Source of the DNA: Amphiura filiformis
Taxonomy: Eukaryota; Echinodermata; Ophiuroidea; Amphilepidida; Amphiuridae
Direction of reading: 5' to 3'
DNA: 64,000 nt
NCBI RefSeq assembly: GCF_039555335.1
Contig: NC_092642.1
Coordinates: forward strand, 11,606,243 to 11,670,242
The position numbers and the translations under genes are program-made. Below the pieces are notes generated by a model. That model ran no database searches, was not told the DNA's origin, and worked only from the letters and a program-made list of their open reading frames with translations. This document shows positions 11,537-21,892 of the stretch, piece after piece (positions within the stretch are counted from its first letter, which is position 1; every line of letters begins with the position of its first letter).

Positions 11537-11837
11537 AAGCACAAATCACGTGGTTTTATTTAAAACAAACTCATATTGACCATAAAAACGAATAAAAACG
11601 GTCGGCTCTCAACACGCGATATTCAAAATTCCCGCGCCGAAATTGTCTAAGTGCAATGACGTAATAGTTACTTGTGCTCAATTGTCGTCAGCCTTTATTA
11701 TATTACTGGGACGTCATTGCACTCGACAATTTCGGCGACCGGGAATTTTGAATACCGCGTGTTGAGAGACGAATGTTTTTATTCGTTTTTATGGTCACTA
11801 TGAGTTTGTTTTAAATAAAACCACGTGATTTGTGCTT
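11537..11837. mobile_element. 301-bp foldback/MITE hairpin
   Basis: The arms 11537-11660 and about 11700-11837 are near-perfect inverted copies over more than 110 bases. Outer ends are AAGCACAAATCACGTGG and its complement, with a short AT-rich centre. No clear target duplication is visible. Confidence 0.75.
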
Positions 11838-12123
11838 GATAATTATTTTTCTTTCATATAAGGCATAATGTTGTGATTGCCGGAGGCATCCTTTAAGCTA
11901 AATTATATCAATGTTAATCGTTTCAAACAAAAACAAATGATTCATTGCGTACTTATTTAGTGTTTTTTCAATACATTTATTCATTTGTTCAAAAACATTA
12001 CAAAGAAACCAGCAAATTCTAATCTAATTAGAAAACTGAGCCAATCACTGGCTCCAAAAGATTCATTTCTCGGATACACAATCAGCAACTCTTCACAGCT
12101 AACGTTGAACACACAAAGCACAC

Positions 12124-12189
12124 ATCTCTTCTCTGAACTAGAATGTTTCAAATTTCAAATTTTCACCAGTCTCTTCTCTGAACTAGAAT
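12124..12189. repeat. Short direct repeat
   Basis: TCTCTTCTCTGAACTAGAAT occurs at 12124 and again at 12170. Nothing else is recognisable between 11838 and 12350. Confidence 0.6.
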
Positions 12190-12349
12190 ACTTCATAACT
12201 TTTCAAATGCTAGCCATATTGTACTGCGTGAGAAAAACTTACGTTTTTGTTCTCGATTCTTTTCAGTTCAGAGAATGCCACAGATCCGAAATGAAATGAT
12301 ATCCGTGTTTCAACGTTACTCCTTGCCCCTAAGCATTTACTGCTCTAGC

Positions 12350-12497
12350 TTACGATCTCCTCTCCACTCCCTTTCTTCAGTTTCACTTCCCTGGTCTACG
12401 CCTCAGTTTCATCAAATTATATCTCTACCAGTCTTTTAAGTCAACGAGTCGCCTGGTTTCGTATGTAGCGTTGGGAAGTAAGAACAGAACAGAACAA
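12350..12497 (+). mobile_element. LINE 3'-end remnant with AGAAC tail
   Basis: CGCCTGGTTTCG...GTAGCGTTGnGnAGTAA followed by a short (AGAAC)n run at 12482-12496 resembles the 3' end of the LINE at 56280-56347, which ends in the same phrase followed by (AGAAGC)n. It is interpreted as a short 3' remnant of a related LINE. The upstream limit is uncertain. Confidence 0.45.
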
Positions 12498-12499
12498 AG

Positions 12500-13795
12500 T
12501 GAATTACAACAACAGATTTGCTTTTTTCACACTCTGATACTCGAATGAGTTTGAAATTTAACATCCTATCGAGAAAAAATAAACATACTTCGGAATATTT
12601 AAGCTGGTGTATTGGAGAAATTGTCTTTTAACACGCGACATAAACACAAGCAACCACAGTCGAACTGAGTATTAAACAAGCTAAATTTAAATTCGAAATA
12701 TTAAAAATATATTGAATTATTAGACAAGTTGAATTTACATTCGAATCGTGCGCGAGACATTAATTTTAACCAATGAAGCGGATTGTTCTTTCCAAAAACA
12801 ATAAACGACCACGCTTTTTGGTCAGATCTTAGCTGCTCATCGCTAGCGACTACATCAAAGCAGATAAGCGATAAAGCAGATCATCAGCGAGGAAGGAATA
12901 AACAAGGGAGGTAACCAGCATTTTATAATTATCAGACTTTCTGATATTCACCATGTTATAATAGTTCCGCGTCACAAGTTTAGAATCACGTGAGCATGGT
13001 GCATTAAGGGACTCGATCTTTTGTGCGTAATTATAGAGGGCCAGGGGATTCACTGTATCATTAAAAAAATCATTTGAAGAAGTCAAAGAGCACTAAGAAT
13101 AAAAACTGTAGTGTAATTCACGCCAGACACTATTTCTTCATATGACAAAATTATTTTTTTTAATCGATCAAAAAACACACGTTTTATATCAATTTTAAAT
13201 TTAACCTGAATCCGTAAATATGGTACCTCTCGCCCTTTTTTTTTAGGTCAAGGCTGTTTTTACCATTATGCAGCAAACCATTGTTGATGCTATTTCACAT
13301 ACATGTATAAAACATTTTAGAGAAAGAATGATGCCATACTGTTGAAATATCTTTTGTTGATTTCGAATGATAATGTCATGAAGTCGTAAATTTTAAGGTC
13401 AAATTCCTAAAACCAAAACAAAACATTGCGACGCAGATATTTCCCGACTTACACAATTTCATCATCACATCAGTGTCTTTATTATTTTGTTGAAACCTTT
13501 TCGAAACGTCCGTGCGCTTTATGCATAAAACGGCTAATATATCTTTTCAAAACGCGTCTTTTTTAGTAAACAAAAGGCTAAAGATGGCATTATGAGATTT
13601 ATCATTTATCATTACACTCCTCCACTCAACCATTACTCGTTGACTGCCGATAAAACGCCCAATAAAGACCGGACCGCGCCGGCCAGTTAAAGTACATACC
13701 CTATCACACCACTCCACACCATACATAAATTCTCCCAGTCACATTTCCCAAATATGAAATTAAAAAAAGTCAAATTTTAATTTAGTTCTTTTAAA
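12500..13795. other. No recognisable feature
   Basis: AT-rich intergenic DNA with no convincing frame, RNA or repeat. Confidence 0.4.
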
Positions 13796-13798
13796 GTT

Positions 13799-13879
13799 TG
13801 GCAGAGGCGGGGTTCGAACTCACGGCGCAACGCTTAGTACTCTATGAGCCTAGCGCCTTAGACCACTCGACCACTTGTC
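13799..13879 (-). pseudogene. Decayed class II tRNA-like sequence
   Basis: On the minus strand: A box TGGTCGAGTGGTCTAAGGCGC, a long variable region, and B box GAGTTCGAACCCC, 81 nt in all, the size of Leu/Ser-type tRNAs. The acceptor strands pair poorly and the anticodon stem is broken, so it is a pseudo-tRNA or the head of a SINE. Confidence 0.55.
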
Positions 13880-14320
13880 TTGTTGTTATTCATCTGAAAC
13901 TTATTTAAAAATATAATCGCAACTTCAACATAGGCCTACCACGTGACAAGCAAAGGCAGAAAACGTATTATATTTTGGAATTTTATCTGCTTAAAACATT
14001 AATGTGTATTATAATAGAGCTACCGTTATTTATATTGTTGAATTCTCAAGCGCATCATTTCGAATTGGGTTATACAAATATAGGAAATACACACCTTATT
14101 GCCTTTTAACAATAACCAATGACACTAGCACGTAATTCCAGTCAAGCACCAATCTTTAATCCTATTGTTGAAGAGGATAATAAGCTTATACTTATGTATA
14201 GTATTATTAAAAAGCTTAAGTCTTTGTTTGGCTAAATCCTGTTCAAGTGTGGCTAAATCCTGTACGAATGTCAGCTGCGAATGTCAGGTTATGATTTCCC
14301 AGTCTTGAAAAAAAATTGCA

Positions 14321-14390
14321 GGCAGAGGTGGGAATCGATCTCGGTACCTCCCGGTTAAAAAGCACTGTGCAAAACCACTAAGCCAACTAA
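14321..14390 (-). pseudogene. Decayed tRNA-like sequence
   Basis: On the minus strand: A box TTGGCTTAGTGG, a central CTTTTTAA loop, B-box variant GATCGATTCCC, then a T-rich stretch. It is close to tRNA length, but stems do not close well. Probably a pseudo-tRNA or SINE head. Confidence 0.45.
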
Positions 14391-14667
14391 ATATCTGTTG
14401 TGAGATGCTTGACATTAATCGTTGATATTGCTTAATGGAAAAAATCGCGGAATTAAATCAGTAATAAAAGAAGTAGATTCTTATTTAGCGGCCAAATTGG
14501 ATAAAAGGGGAAATATTTGTCCCTGCTCTAAAGAAAATATAGGTTAGAAAATTATCAAATAAATTTAAATTAAAAATTGAGATTTTATATTTATTTATTT
14601 CACCGTAAGGCGGCATTTTCACAGACAAACACTGTATACGCTAAAACCTCGACCCTCATTACTAGAT

Positions 14668-14739
14668 GATGGCATAGCTCAGTGTTAGAGCATCAGACTG
14701 GTAATGTCAATATCGTTGGTTCGAATCCGCCCGTCAGCA
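14668..14739 (+). pseudogene. tRNA-Thr(GGT)-like pseudogene
   Basis: 72 nt that fit the cloverleaf layout exactly. The acceptor pairs 5 of 7 (GATGGCA/CGTCAGC). The D stem GCTC/GAGC is perfect, the anticodon loop CTGGTAA gives GGT, and the T loop is TTCGAAT with one mismatch in its stem. Two mismatches in the anticodon stem make a functional tRNA unlikely. It is the best preserved of the tRNA-like sequences here. Confidence 0.6.
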
Positions 14740-14777
14740 ATGGTTATTATGATTTTAATGCTACGCTACAATTTGTT

Positions 14778-14781
14778 CAAT

Positions 14782-14816
<35 letters not shown>
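14778..14816. repeat. (TTTA)n microsatellite
   Basis: About nine tandem TTTA units just after the tRNA-like sequence, possibly a SINE tail. Nothing else is seen between 14817 and 15357. Confidence 0.85.
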
Positions 14817-14817
<1 letters not shown>

Positions 14818-15363
14818 ATAATTTGATATATTTGAAAGGGGTATTTGAGCAATTTGAAATTTTTAGTATAATCCTATGGGGTCATTTTGAACCCACCCCT
14901 CCCAAATTGCCAAACTTAACGCACAACACCTATGAGTTTAAATCATACATAATGATCAGTACGTCCATCATGAATGAGTGGTCACTGCATTCATTTGGGA
15001 ATGTGTAGGGACTGCAGCTTGATTCACCATCCACAACATGATAATGTGTGCACATGCTACATTATACACACTTGTAGGCCTATGTTGTTGTTGGTGTATA
15101 AGTAATGGGCCTTGCAATTGAAATGCCTCAAGCTTTTAATCCGATATTCAGATTATCTATTTGTTTTCATGAATTGGAAGACATTCTTTGATGTATTACT
15201 GAGCTCAATGATCTGAAATTACTGGAGTGTGAGGTCAGCCTAGTATTTTATTAACAGAAAGTATAGAGGCCCTGCATGAAATTATCGATTGGCTCCAAAC
15301 AAAGGATTTGAGTCGGTGTCCTTCACCGTAGTTATGGCGGAGTGCAGTCCATTCAATCAAATG

Positions 15364-15612
15364 TGATGCGATCAAGCAAAATCAGTCGGAACTCGGAAAT
15401 ATTGATTTTGATATATAGCCAAATAAAGGAAATTTTTCCTTTTGTTTCTTCTTGTTTTGGAAACTCTTTAATTGCTCATATCTTTGGAACTGGTTGTTCA
15501 ATTTCAATGGGGTTTTCTGCAAAATCCAGCTTTGTAAATGTTTTTTACTATCCTGTAAGAAACTGAAAATTTATTATTGCCGAGTTCCGACTGATTTTGC
15601 TTGATCGCATCA
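15364..15612. mobile_element. 249-bp MITE, 33-bp perfect TIRs, 6-bp TSD
   Basis: The left end TGATGCGATCAAGCAAAATC (15364) extends to a 33-base terminal inverted repeat that is perfect against 15580-15612. The hexamer CAAATG flanks both sides (15358-15363 and 15613-15618) as a target duplication. The interior is AT-rich and non-coding. Confidence 0.85.
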
Positions 15613-15618
15613 CAAATG

Positions 15619-16655
15619 TTGTCATCAACCTATTTGATTGCAATCATGCTTTTGTTGAATGCATTTGAGTAGTCCGCAATATTTACGGGATGATATGTCA
15701 CATCAGAGAAGATGTAAAAGAAGGAGATAGATCCAGCTATCCTCAAACAAAATATGTGTGTTGCCGCTCATTCAAAAGCAATCACGCTATTTAGGTTTAA
15801 CAATAAAATACAACAAAAGGGTTCGAACCCATGACGGGTGTGATACACAAGTTGCTGCTTACTGGTTTTAGGAAAGGTCAGTGTCTGTATACCATCAATA
15901 CCATGCATACCATGCATGCAGATCCTAACATCCAGTTTATTTCAAATAAAATATGACCGAAGTTCCATGGCAAATAATAATTTTGCACGCTTGGTTACGC
16001 TTTCAACCTCTACGATTTATGATACAGACTATTTTCAATTATCAAAATATCTTTATTAAGTTTGCAGGAAATGACAGGAAAATACATTAAAACAACAAAA
16101 TATAGATGATCAAAAATCATCCCGTTTCTAACAAAATCCTAAAACACTCTCCTAAATAATTAATATATATTCCAAAATGGGCGGATTTTTTTGGAATCTT
16201 TACAAAACTACATTTCTTTCTTATAGTATCCACGTGCGGTATCCCTGCAGAGCAACATCACTACTTAACACACACGTGTCATACTTTCAAGGAATTATCT
16301 ATAGAAACATTGGATATGGTTTCAATTCTGGAGTGAAAATTAATCAACCGTAGTCGGCAAGGCACATCACATCAAAGGCTACTTTCAAGTAGATGTGTAG
16401 CTACTTGAGAATAAAGGACTATGAATAGGTGCGACAGGATAACCTACGGGATTATCTCAAGGATATAATTCCGTTCTTCCTCCTTCTTTTTCAACTTTCC
16501 TGGTCACATGCAAGACCTCTATTCTCCAAATTCATTTCCTAATGTATGTGAGAATGATACAATAATGACATGATGAACATAGTCATTGATGCATCAGTTT
16601 TAAAATAGACTAGGCGGTTACCATATTTGGCGGTTCTCGGCTGGGCGCGATTACC
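15619..16655. other. No gene; one isolated B-box-like site
   Basis: AT-rich non-coding DNA. GGGTTCGAACCC at 15819-15830 is a perfect palindrome resembling a Pol III B box, but no convincing A box accompanies it. Confidence 0.4.
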
Positions 16656-16659
16656 AGGC

Positions 16660-17615
16660 TGATGGTGACATGCCCATACAACAGTTTTTACTAATTTGAC
16701 CTCACATGACCCCTGGCGACCCCAAAATGACCTTCCAAAAATTTGGCTCTAAATGTTGACTGTACCCACCAAGTTTCATGCCCATACGACAGTTTTAGTA
16801 ATTTGACCTCAGATGACCCCTGGGTGACCTTGGATGACCCCAAAATGACCTAAACTTATAACTCTAAATGTTGACTGTACCCACCAAGTTTCATGTCCAT
16901 ATATGAGTTTTTACTAATTTGACCTCAGATGACCCGTTGGTGACCTTGGATGACCCCAAAATGACCTTCAAAAAATGTTGTTTTAAATGTTGACTGTACC
17001 TACCAAGTTTCATGCCCATACGACACTTTTTAGTAATTTGACCTCAGATGACCCCTGGGAGGGGACCCCGGTATCAGATGACTTGAACATAAACATCTTC
17101 TTGCCAGGACAGAACTACACCCACCCACCGCGTTTGAGCCCCGTACGACCTAGTTTTATACCCATATGACAGTTTTTAGTCATTTGACCTCAAATGACCC
17201 CTGGGAGGGGGCCCCGGGGTCGGATGACTTAACGAACATAAACTTCGTCTTGCCAGGACAGAACTACACCCACCCACCGAGTTTGAGCCTCGTACGACCT
17301 AGTTTCATGCCCATATGACAGTTTTAGTCATTTGACCTCAAATGACCCCTGGGAGGGGGGGCCCCGGGGTCGGATGACTTAACGAACATGATCATCTTCT
17401 TGCCAGGACAGAACTACACCCACCCACCGAGTTTGAGCCCGCCCTGTAGGACCTAGTTTCATGCCCATATGACAGTTTTTAGTCATTTGACCTCAAATGA
17501 CCCCTTGGACGGGGCCCGGGGTCGGATGACTTAACGAACATAAACTTCTTCTTGCCAGGACAGAACTACACCCACCCACCGAGTTTGAGCCCCGTACGAC
17601 CTACGACGGCCTCAC
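16660..17615. repeat. Tandem array rich in TGACCY half-sites
   Basis: Seven units share the anchor CATGCCCATAYGACAGTTTT. The first units are about 110-120 bases apart and the later ones about 150. Every unit contains TGACCT-N4-TGACCC, at 16697, 16804, 16920, 17039, 17185, 17333 and 17488. The units at 16804 and 16920 continue as five half-sites with spacers 4-5-4-5. The later units carry a CCACCCACCGAGTTTGAGCC phrase. Confidence 0.85.
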
Positions 17616-17836
17616 ATTAGCAGTCACAGACAAAACCTAAATCTACAGAATATATCCATTACTAGTCGATACTCGAAAGAGCTCAAAATAAATAACTTAG
17701 AAAATTTTCTTGATGTCCTTTAACGTGTTTCCATAGTTAACCATCGTTAGCCATGGATATCTATGCTGTAGAACTGACCGGTGACTAAGTCCGATTTATT
17801 GGGACGTCTATCGACCACTCGACGAGTAATGCTGCC

Positions 17837-17915
17837 ATTGTGGCCGAGCGGGAAAGCGCTAGACGCGTAATCGAAGGAAGTTTCGAATCGCTGGTTCGAA
17901 TCCCAACGAAGCCTG
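17837..17915 (+). pseudogene. Decayed class II tRNA-like sequence with T-tract
   Basis: A box TGGCCGAGCGGGAAAGCGC at about 17840, B box GGTTCGAATCC at 17893, and a T7 tract at 17923 that could end Pol III transcription. Acceptor and T stems pair poorly, so it is a pseudo-tRNA or SINE head. Confidence 0.5.
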
Positions 17916-18129
17916 TGGAAACTTTTTTTCTTAGAAATTCATGATCGCATTCCGAAATGAGGCACTTGTCGGTAAATCATGTATCGTATCCTTAAGAAAA
18001 AATTATACAACATAAGCGAAATGAATAATCGCCCACGCAAAATAATTGAGCTAAGCAATTCAAAACCTGCACAAAATTCCATTTTGCAGAGTAGTTCAGA
18101 GTACCCAGGGAATTCGCTTTATAGTACGT

Positions 18130-18210
18130 GCCTACGGGAGTCAGAAAGGAGGTAAAAAATGTTGTTTAAAAACAGGGGTGTCCTCATGCTCCTTTCTGAC
18201 TCCCGTAGGC
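18130..18210. repeat. Perfect 22-bp-stem hairpin
   Basis: GCCTACGGGAGTCAGAAAGGAG at 18130-18151 is exactly complementary to 18189-18210, with a 37-base loop. It could be a tiny MITE or a structured RNA. No target duplication is evident. Confidence 0.75.
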
Positions 18211-18460
18211 CTGTTACGGCGGGGCCCCTTATTTGGCTGACTTTGCAAAAAGCTTCTAATGTCGGTCTTGCTAAGTTTACTTCGCAACTGTTTTCCTTAA
18301 AAGTATGCCCAGCTTAGAAAGAAAAACACAACTTGCTTGGTTTTGATTTTATTATTCTTTACTAATATGCACGGGATCTTTGATATATTTGATATCAGAA
18401 GGACATTCCTCGTATTCAAGGATGACGTTGAATGGAATTTGATCAGTGTTCGATCGATAC

Positions 18461-18555
18461 ACAGTAAGGTGCAAGTGTAATAATTATAGTATCGTCAATT
18501 AAGGTTAGATACACTGTAAGTTGCAAGTGTGATAATTATAATATCGTCAATTCCA
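18461..18555 (-). repeat. Duplicated 3'-UTR segment of the SDR pseudo-exon
   Basis: Two direct copies of about 45 bases (ATAATTATANTATCGTCAATT core) lie just downstream, on the minus strand, of the pseudo-exon stop. The intact SDR gene has one related copy directly after its stop at 25045. The stretch 18211-18460 holds nothing else recognisable. Confidence 0.6.
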
Positions 18556-18557
18556 GT

Positions 18558-18895
18558 TTACTGCTTCAACCAAGCATTCATGATCGTGTTACCCGTCGGG
18601 TCAACAAACTTTTCCCTTGCCAATCTTTTAATTGTCTTAGAAGTCTGATTGCGAAAATCAGGTTTGGGTGAAAGGATAACATCTTGCAACTGTTTCGCCA
18701 AATCTTGAGGTTCCAGCACATCATTTCCTACAACGATTTCCGGGTCAGAGGTTAGCATAATTATGTGTCACAATCCTTCGCTCTTCTGCTATTGGGATCA
18801 CCTCGGCTGCTTTTGCAAATAGATCACTAGGGTTTTCACCAAACTATTTAACCCACATATTGGTCGCTACGTAACCAGGCTCGATCAAAGAAACC
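18558..18895 (-). pseudogene. SDR (RDH8-like) last exon, broken copy
   Basis: Matches the last exon of the intact gene at 24715-25045 (VSLIEPGYVATNM ... NAWLKQ). An acceptor-like GCAG precedes 18895 and the terminal stop is conserved. It is disabled by an in-frame TAG after the WVK codons near 18848 and by a 4-base insertion in the THMLT segment near 18758. It forms the left arm of an inverted duplication with 19118-19416. Confidence 0.8.
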
Positions 18896-19416
18896 CTGCA
18901 AATCAAGAGATCCAAATATTTCAAGTTAGTGGTTTATTGAGAAGGAATGAGCCCATAAGGAATTAACGTACTCACGGGCCGAACAAAATATTCACCACGT
19001 GCTTATCTTTTGACATAACTCTTCTGAGCCAAGATGTTGAAGTACGTTAATTCCTTATGGGCTCATTCCTTCTCAATAAACCATTAACTTGAAATATTTG
19101 GATCTCTTGATTTGCAGGGTTTCTTTGATCGAGCCTGGTTACGTAGCGACCAATATGTGGGTTAAACAGTTGGGTGAAAACCCTAGTGATCTATTTGCAA
19201 AAGCAGCCGAAGTGATCCCAATAGCAGAAGAGCGAAGGATTGTGACACATATATTAACCTCTGACCCGGAAATCGTCGTAGGAAATGATGTGCTGGATCC
19301 TCTAGATTTATCCTTTCACCCAAACCTGATTTTCGCTATCAGACTTCTAAGACAATTAAAAGATTGGCAAGGGAAAAGTTTGTTGACCCGACGGGCAACG
19401 CGATCATGAATACTTG
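18579..19416. repeat. Head-to-head inverted duplication of SDR exon plus intron
   Basis: 18579-18971 and 19042-19416 are inverted copies separated by a 70-base spacer. The match covers most of the pseudo-exon and about 75 bases of upstream intron (ending GTACGTTAATTCC), so the duplication was of genomic DNA and not of cDNA. Confidence 0.85.
19118..19416 (+). pseudogene. SDR (RDH8-like) last exon, second broken copy
   Basis: The same exon in plus orientation, with a conserved GCAG acceptor before 19118. A 22-base deletion after DPLDL (near 19308) shifts the frame. The homology stops at about 19416, before the NAWLKQ end, so the natural stop is lost. Confidence 0.8.
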
Positions 19417-20193
19417 TTATTTTGGCCGTTTAACATGCAGTTCTATAGGAGGATATAAAGTCATAATTTTATGAATTATTGCTCTGTTGACTTACAGTTA
19501 CAATCACAACAAATTTGGCAGATTCCAATTAGGTGCAAGTTGGGACATGTGTAAACATTACAAATATGTCAAAAGTCAGGCTTGAAAAAAAACCAACAAT
19601 TTCATATTATAAGATCTTACATTATGGCTTTAATTGACTTTCCAATATTATATTAATCATTACGTTTGAAGTTGAATGACGTGCTTTAACTAAAATTAAT
19701 GAATGTGTTGTTGATACCGATGTGCAGTAGGTGATCAATTATACCAACAAATATTATTAAAATCAAAATACTTTATGCATTCCATTAGGATAGTAAATAC
19801 TGAAAATGCACAGGCACCAAATATATTTGTCTTTCTGGTCAAAGTACCTTTTGTGTCAAATGAATCGAAGCATAAAAATCGTGCTACCTGAAGGGTAAGA
19901 AATATTTAGCAACCTTTTTGTTCAGTGTTATTTAGTAGTTATATAGCTGGAATCTCGAACGGACTACGGAGTCATACTGAGGTCATAACGTGTTAGTTAG
20001 TATTGCTTGCCAATAACTTTGTATTACATGAAAACCATTATTGCTTTCTCGGATATACGGTAAGAAGATATGTATTATTGTTCTCGTTTGTTCTTTTCTT
20101 AATTTATTTTAATTATTAGTATCAATATGACACTTCACAAAGTGATGTTCAAGTTGGTCGATGATCATTGACATCAGCTTTAATGATCAGGCT
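19417..20193. other. No recognisable feature
   Basis: AT-rich non-coding DNA between the SDR pseudo-exon and a TTAA-type repeat end. Confidence 0.4.
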
Positions 20194-20340
20194 TTAAGGG
20201 TAGACAAGGTATTGTTGGTCGAAGCAGCCAAAAACAATCGATTTTCATTATCTAAATCAATAAATTATTGACAAATAACACTTTGATGTTTTACAAAAGT
20301 TCATTCTACAAATCATATACTTTTGAGGTGAAGTAGTCAA
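20194..20340. repeat. TTAA-initiated dispersed repeat, copy 1
   Basis: TTAAGGGTAGACAAGGTATT followed by about 130 bases that match 52736-52865 at roughly 75-80% by eye. It may be the 5' end of a TTAA-type DNA element. The other end was not found. Confidence 0.5.
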
Positions 20341-20960
20341 AACTACTGGTCCCGAGGTGTTGGATGATTTGACTACTTCCCGGCGCGTGCCGAAATGAAA
20401 CATGTTGTATTTGTTTTACTATACCTCATAAATATTTTCACTAGTCAACGTGCCGGCCAGCATGGTAAAAAAGCTTAATATTTTGCTTACCTGATTTTAT
20501 TGGAGGATTTCTGTTCAATCTATTCAATTTCTGTTCAATCCATATTTTGACCTATAGGCCTATTATTCTAATTTTCTTTTCAACTTTCCATAAATAACAT
20601 TTTGTTTCATACAACGTCAAATTCGCGTGTTATCATCCATCGATAATATCAGCAAAATAACTACAGCAGACGCCATTTTCAGCTATTTTCACGATAAACG
20701 CATCTGCAAAATCGCCGTTGTGTAGCATATCGCTAACGTCTGAAGGAACGGTGACGCGCGGGGTCGAGACACCGTGTGGTAGTAGGGGTGCGGAAGTTTT
20801 TACTACTTCCCCGCGTGCGCGTAATTGAACAGGGGCGAGGAAGTAGTCAAAATACCGTACTCGGACGCTGGCGTTATTAACCCAAAAAAAATTAAAGATG
20901 TCTGGTTTAGTAAATTTAAATCACAAATGGCAGTCTGGTCATTTCAATATCATCTCATAA
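20341..20960. other. Inverted GAAGTAGTC motifs, otherwise nothing
   Basis: GAAGTAGTCAAAA near 20331 and 20850 and TTTGACTACTTCC near 20368 form opposed copies with GC-rich neighbours, perhaps subterminal repeats of a degraded element. No gene is seen. Confidence 0.35.
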
Positions 20961-21350
20961 GACCACCACTATTATACATCTCTTTTTGTTTATACGTAAG
21001 GCGTTCGACTATGGTGCGAGAGGTTACGAGTTCGAACCCTGGTGGTGTCTAATATGCTCTCGTGGAAAATTGAGTTAGCTTGAAATTCCCCTGGACAAGG
21101 AACTCACTGCTAATTTTGTCTCGTTGTAACCTGTACGAAACTCGGGGAGCTGATCCTGGTTGCGATGGTTATTTGTGGTATGTCTAGGGTGTGCGCTCTT
21201 GAAGCAGCAAAGTCCCTGATTTGTTGTTTAATGGTTTAGGGAATGATGTGGCCATAGTGGTCAGCGACAACCTGTAAAGTGTGCTTGTGGATCAACGTCT
21301 AGGCGTTGTGCCTGTGCGTAGCGCACTATAAATCACTGCGCTTTTTTTTA
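20961..21350 (+). mobile_element. tRNA-derived SINE, nearly full length
   Basis: A tRNA-like head has the 3' part AAGGCGTTCGACTATGGTGC then GAGTTCGAACCC, and its ends CCACCAC/GGTGGTG can pair. A central CCTGGACAAGGAACTCACT segment resembles the conserved domain of many metazoan SINEs. The tail (GTAGCGCACTATAAATC then T8) is like the 3' end of L2-type LINEs, which presumably mobilise it. The A box is degenerate, so it is unlikely to be active. Confidence 0.65.
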
Positions 21351-21712
21351 CTTGATTAATTCCACAAAACCAGTTCTACAATTTTTTTGTAAATGAGAGT
21401 ACTTGTTAGCAAATAAAAATGTCTCAGCAACTCATGGCCACATAACAGCATACCATTTATGTTGCGCATGATTATGACATAATAAATTTCTCTTTATAAA
21501 TTTTTTGTGGTGCGGAATGTAGTTTTATTTATTTTTTGTGGTATAAATGACATCAAAGAGTGTATTTGCAGCAAGGCATAATGCCAATAAATTAATGTTT
21601 ACTCCAATAACAATAGCTTTGTTTATACCCATAATGGGACCCACAGAAGTATTTGAGTCCCAATTTCCGTGGCCCGTATCTGTACTCATACTTGCACCCT
21701 ATTTTGAGTTCG

Positions 21713-21862
21713 GACCCGTACCCGTACCCGTACTCATGGCTAGGGACCCGTACCCGTACCCATGGCCTGGGACCCGTACCAGTACCCATGGTCTGGGACC
21801 CGTACCCGTACCCGTACTCATGGCTTGGGACCCATACCCGTATCCGTACTCATGGCGGGTCC
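21713..21862. repeat. GTACCC-rich minisatellite
   Basis: About five imperfect units of 27-33 bases built of GTACCC hexamers plus TCATGGCYWGGGACC. Pro-Tyr-rich frames on both strands come from the repeat and are not genes. The stretch 21351-21712 is unremarkable. Confidence 0.75.
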
Positions 21863-21892
21863 CAATACTACAAGTCTGCTTCCAGATTTATG

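Noticed and set aside
14668..14739. Functional tRNA-Thr gene
   Set aside because: Mismatches in acceptor and anticodon stems make folding poor despite correct length and boxes.
18558..19416. Two functional SDR genes
   Set aside because: Each holds a stop or frameshift, and neither is preceded by exons 1-3 in range.
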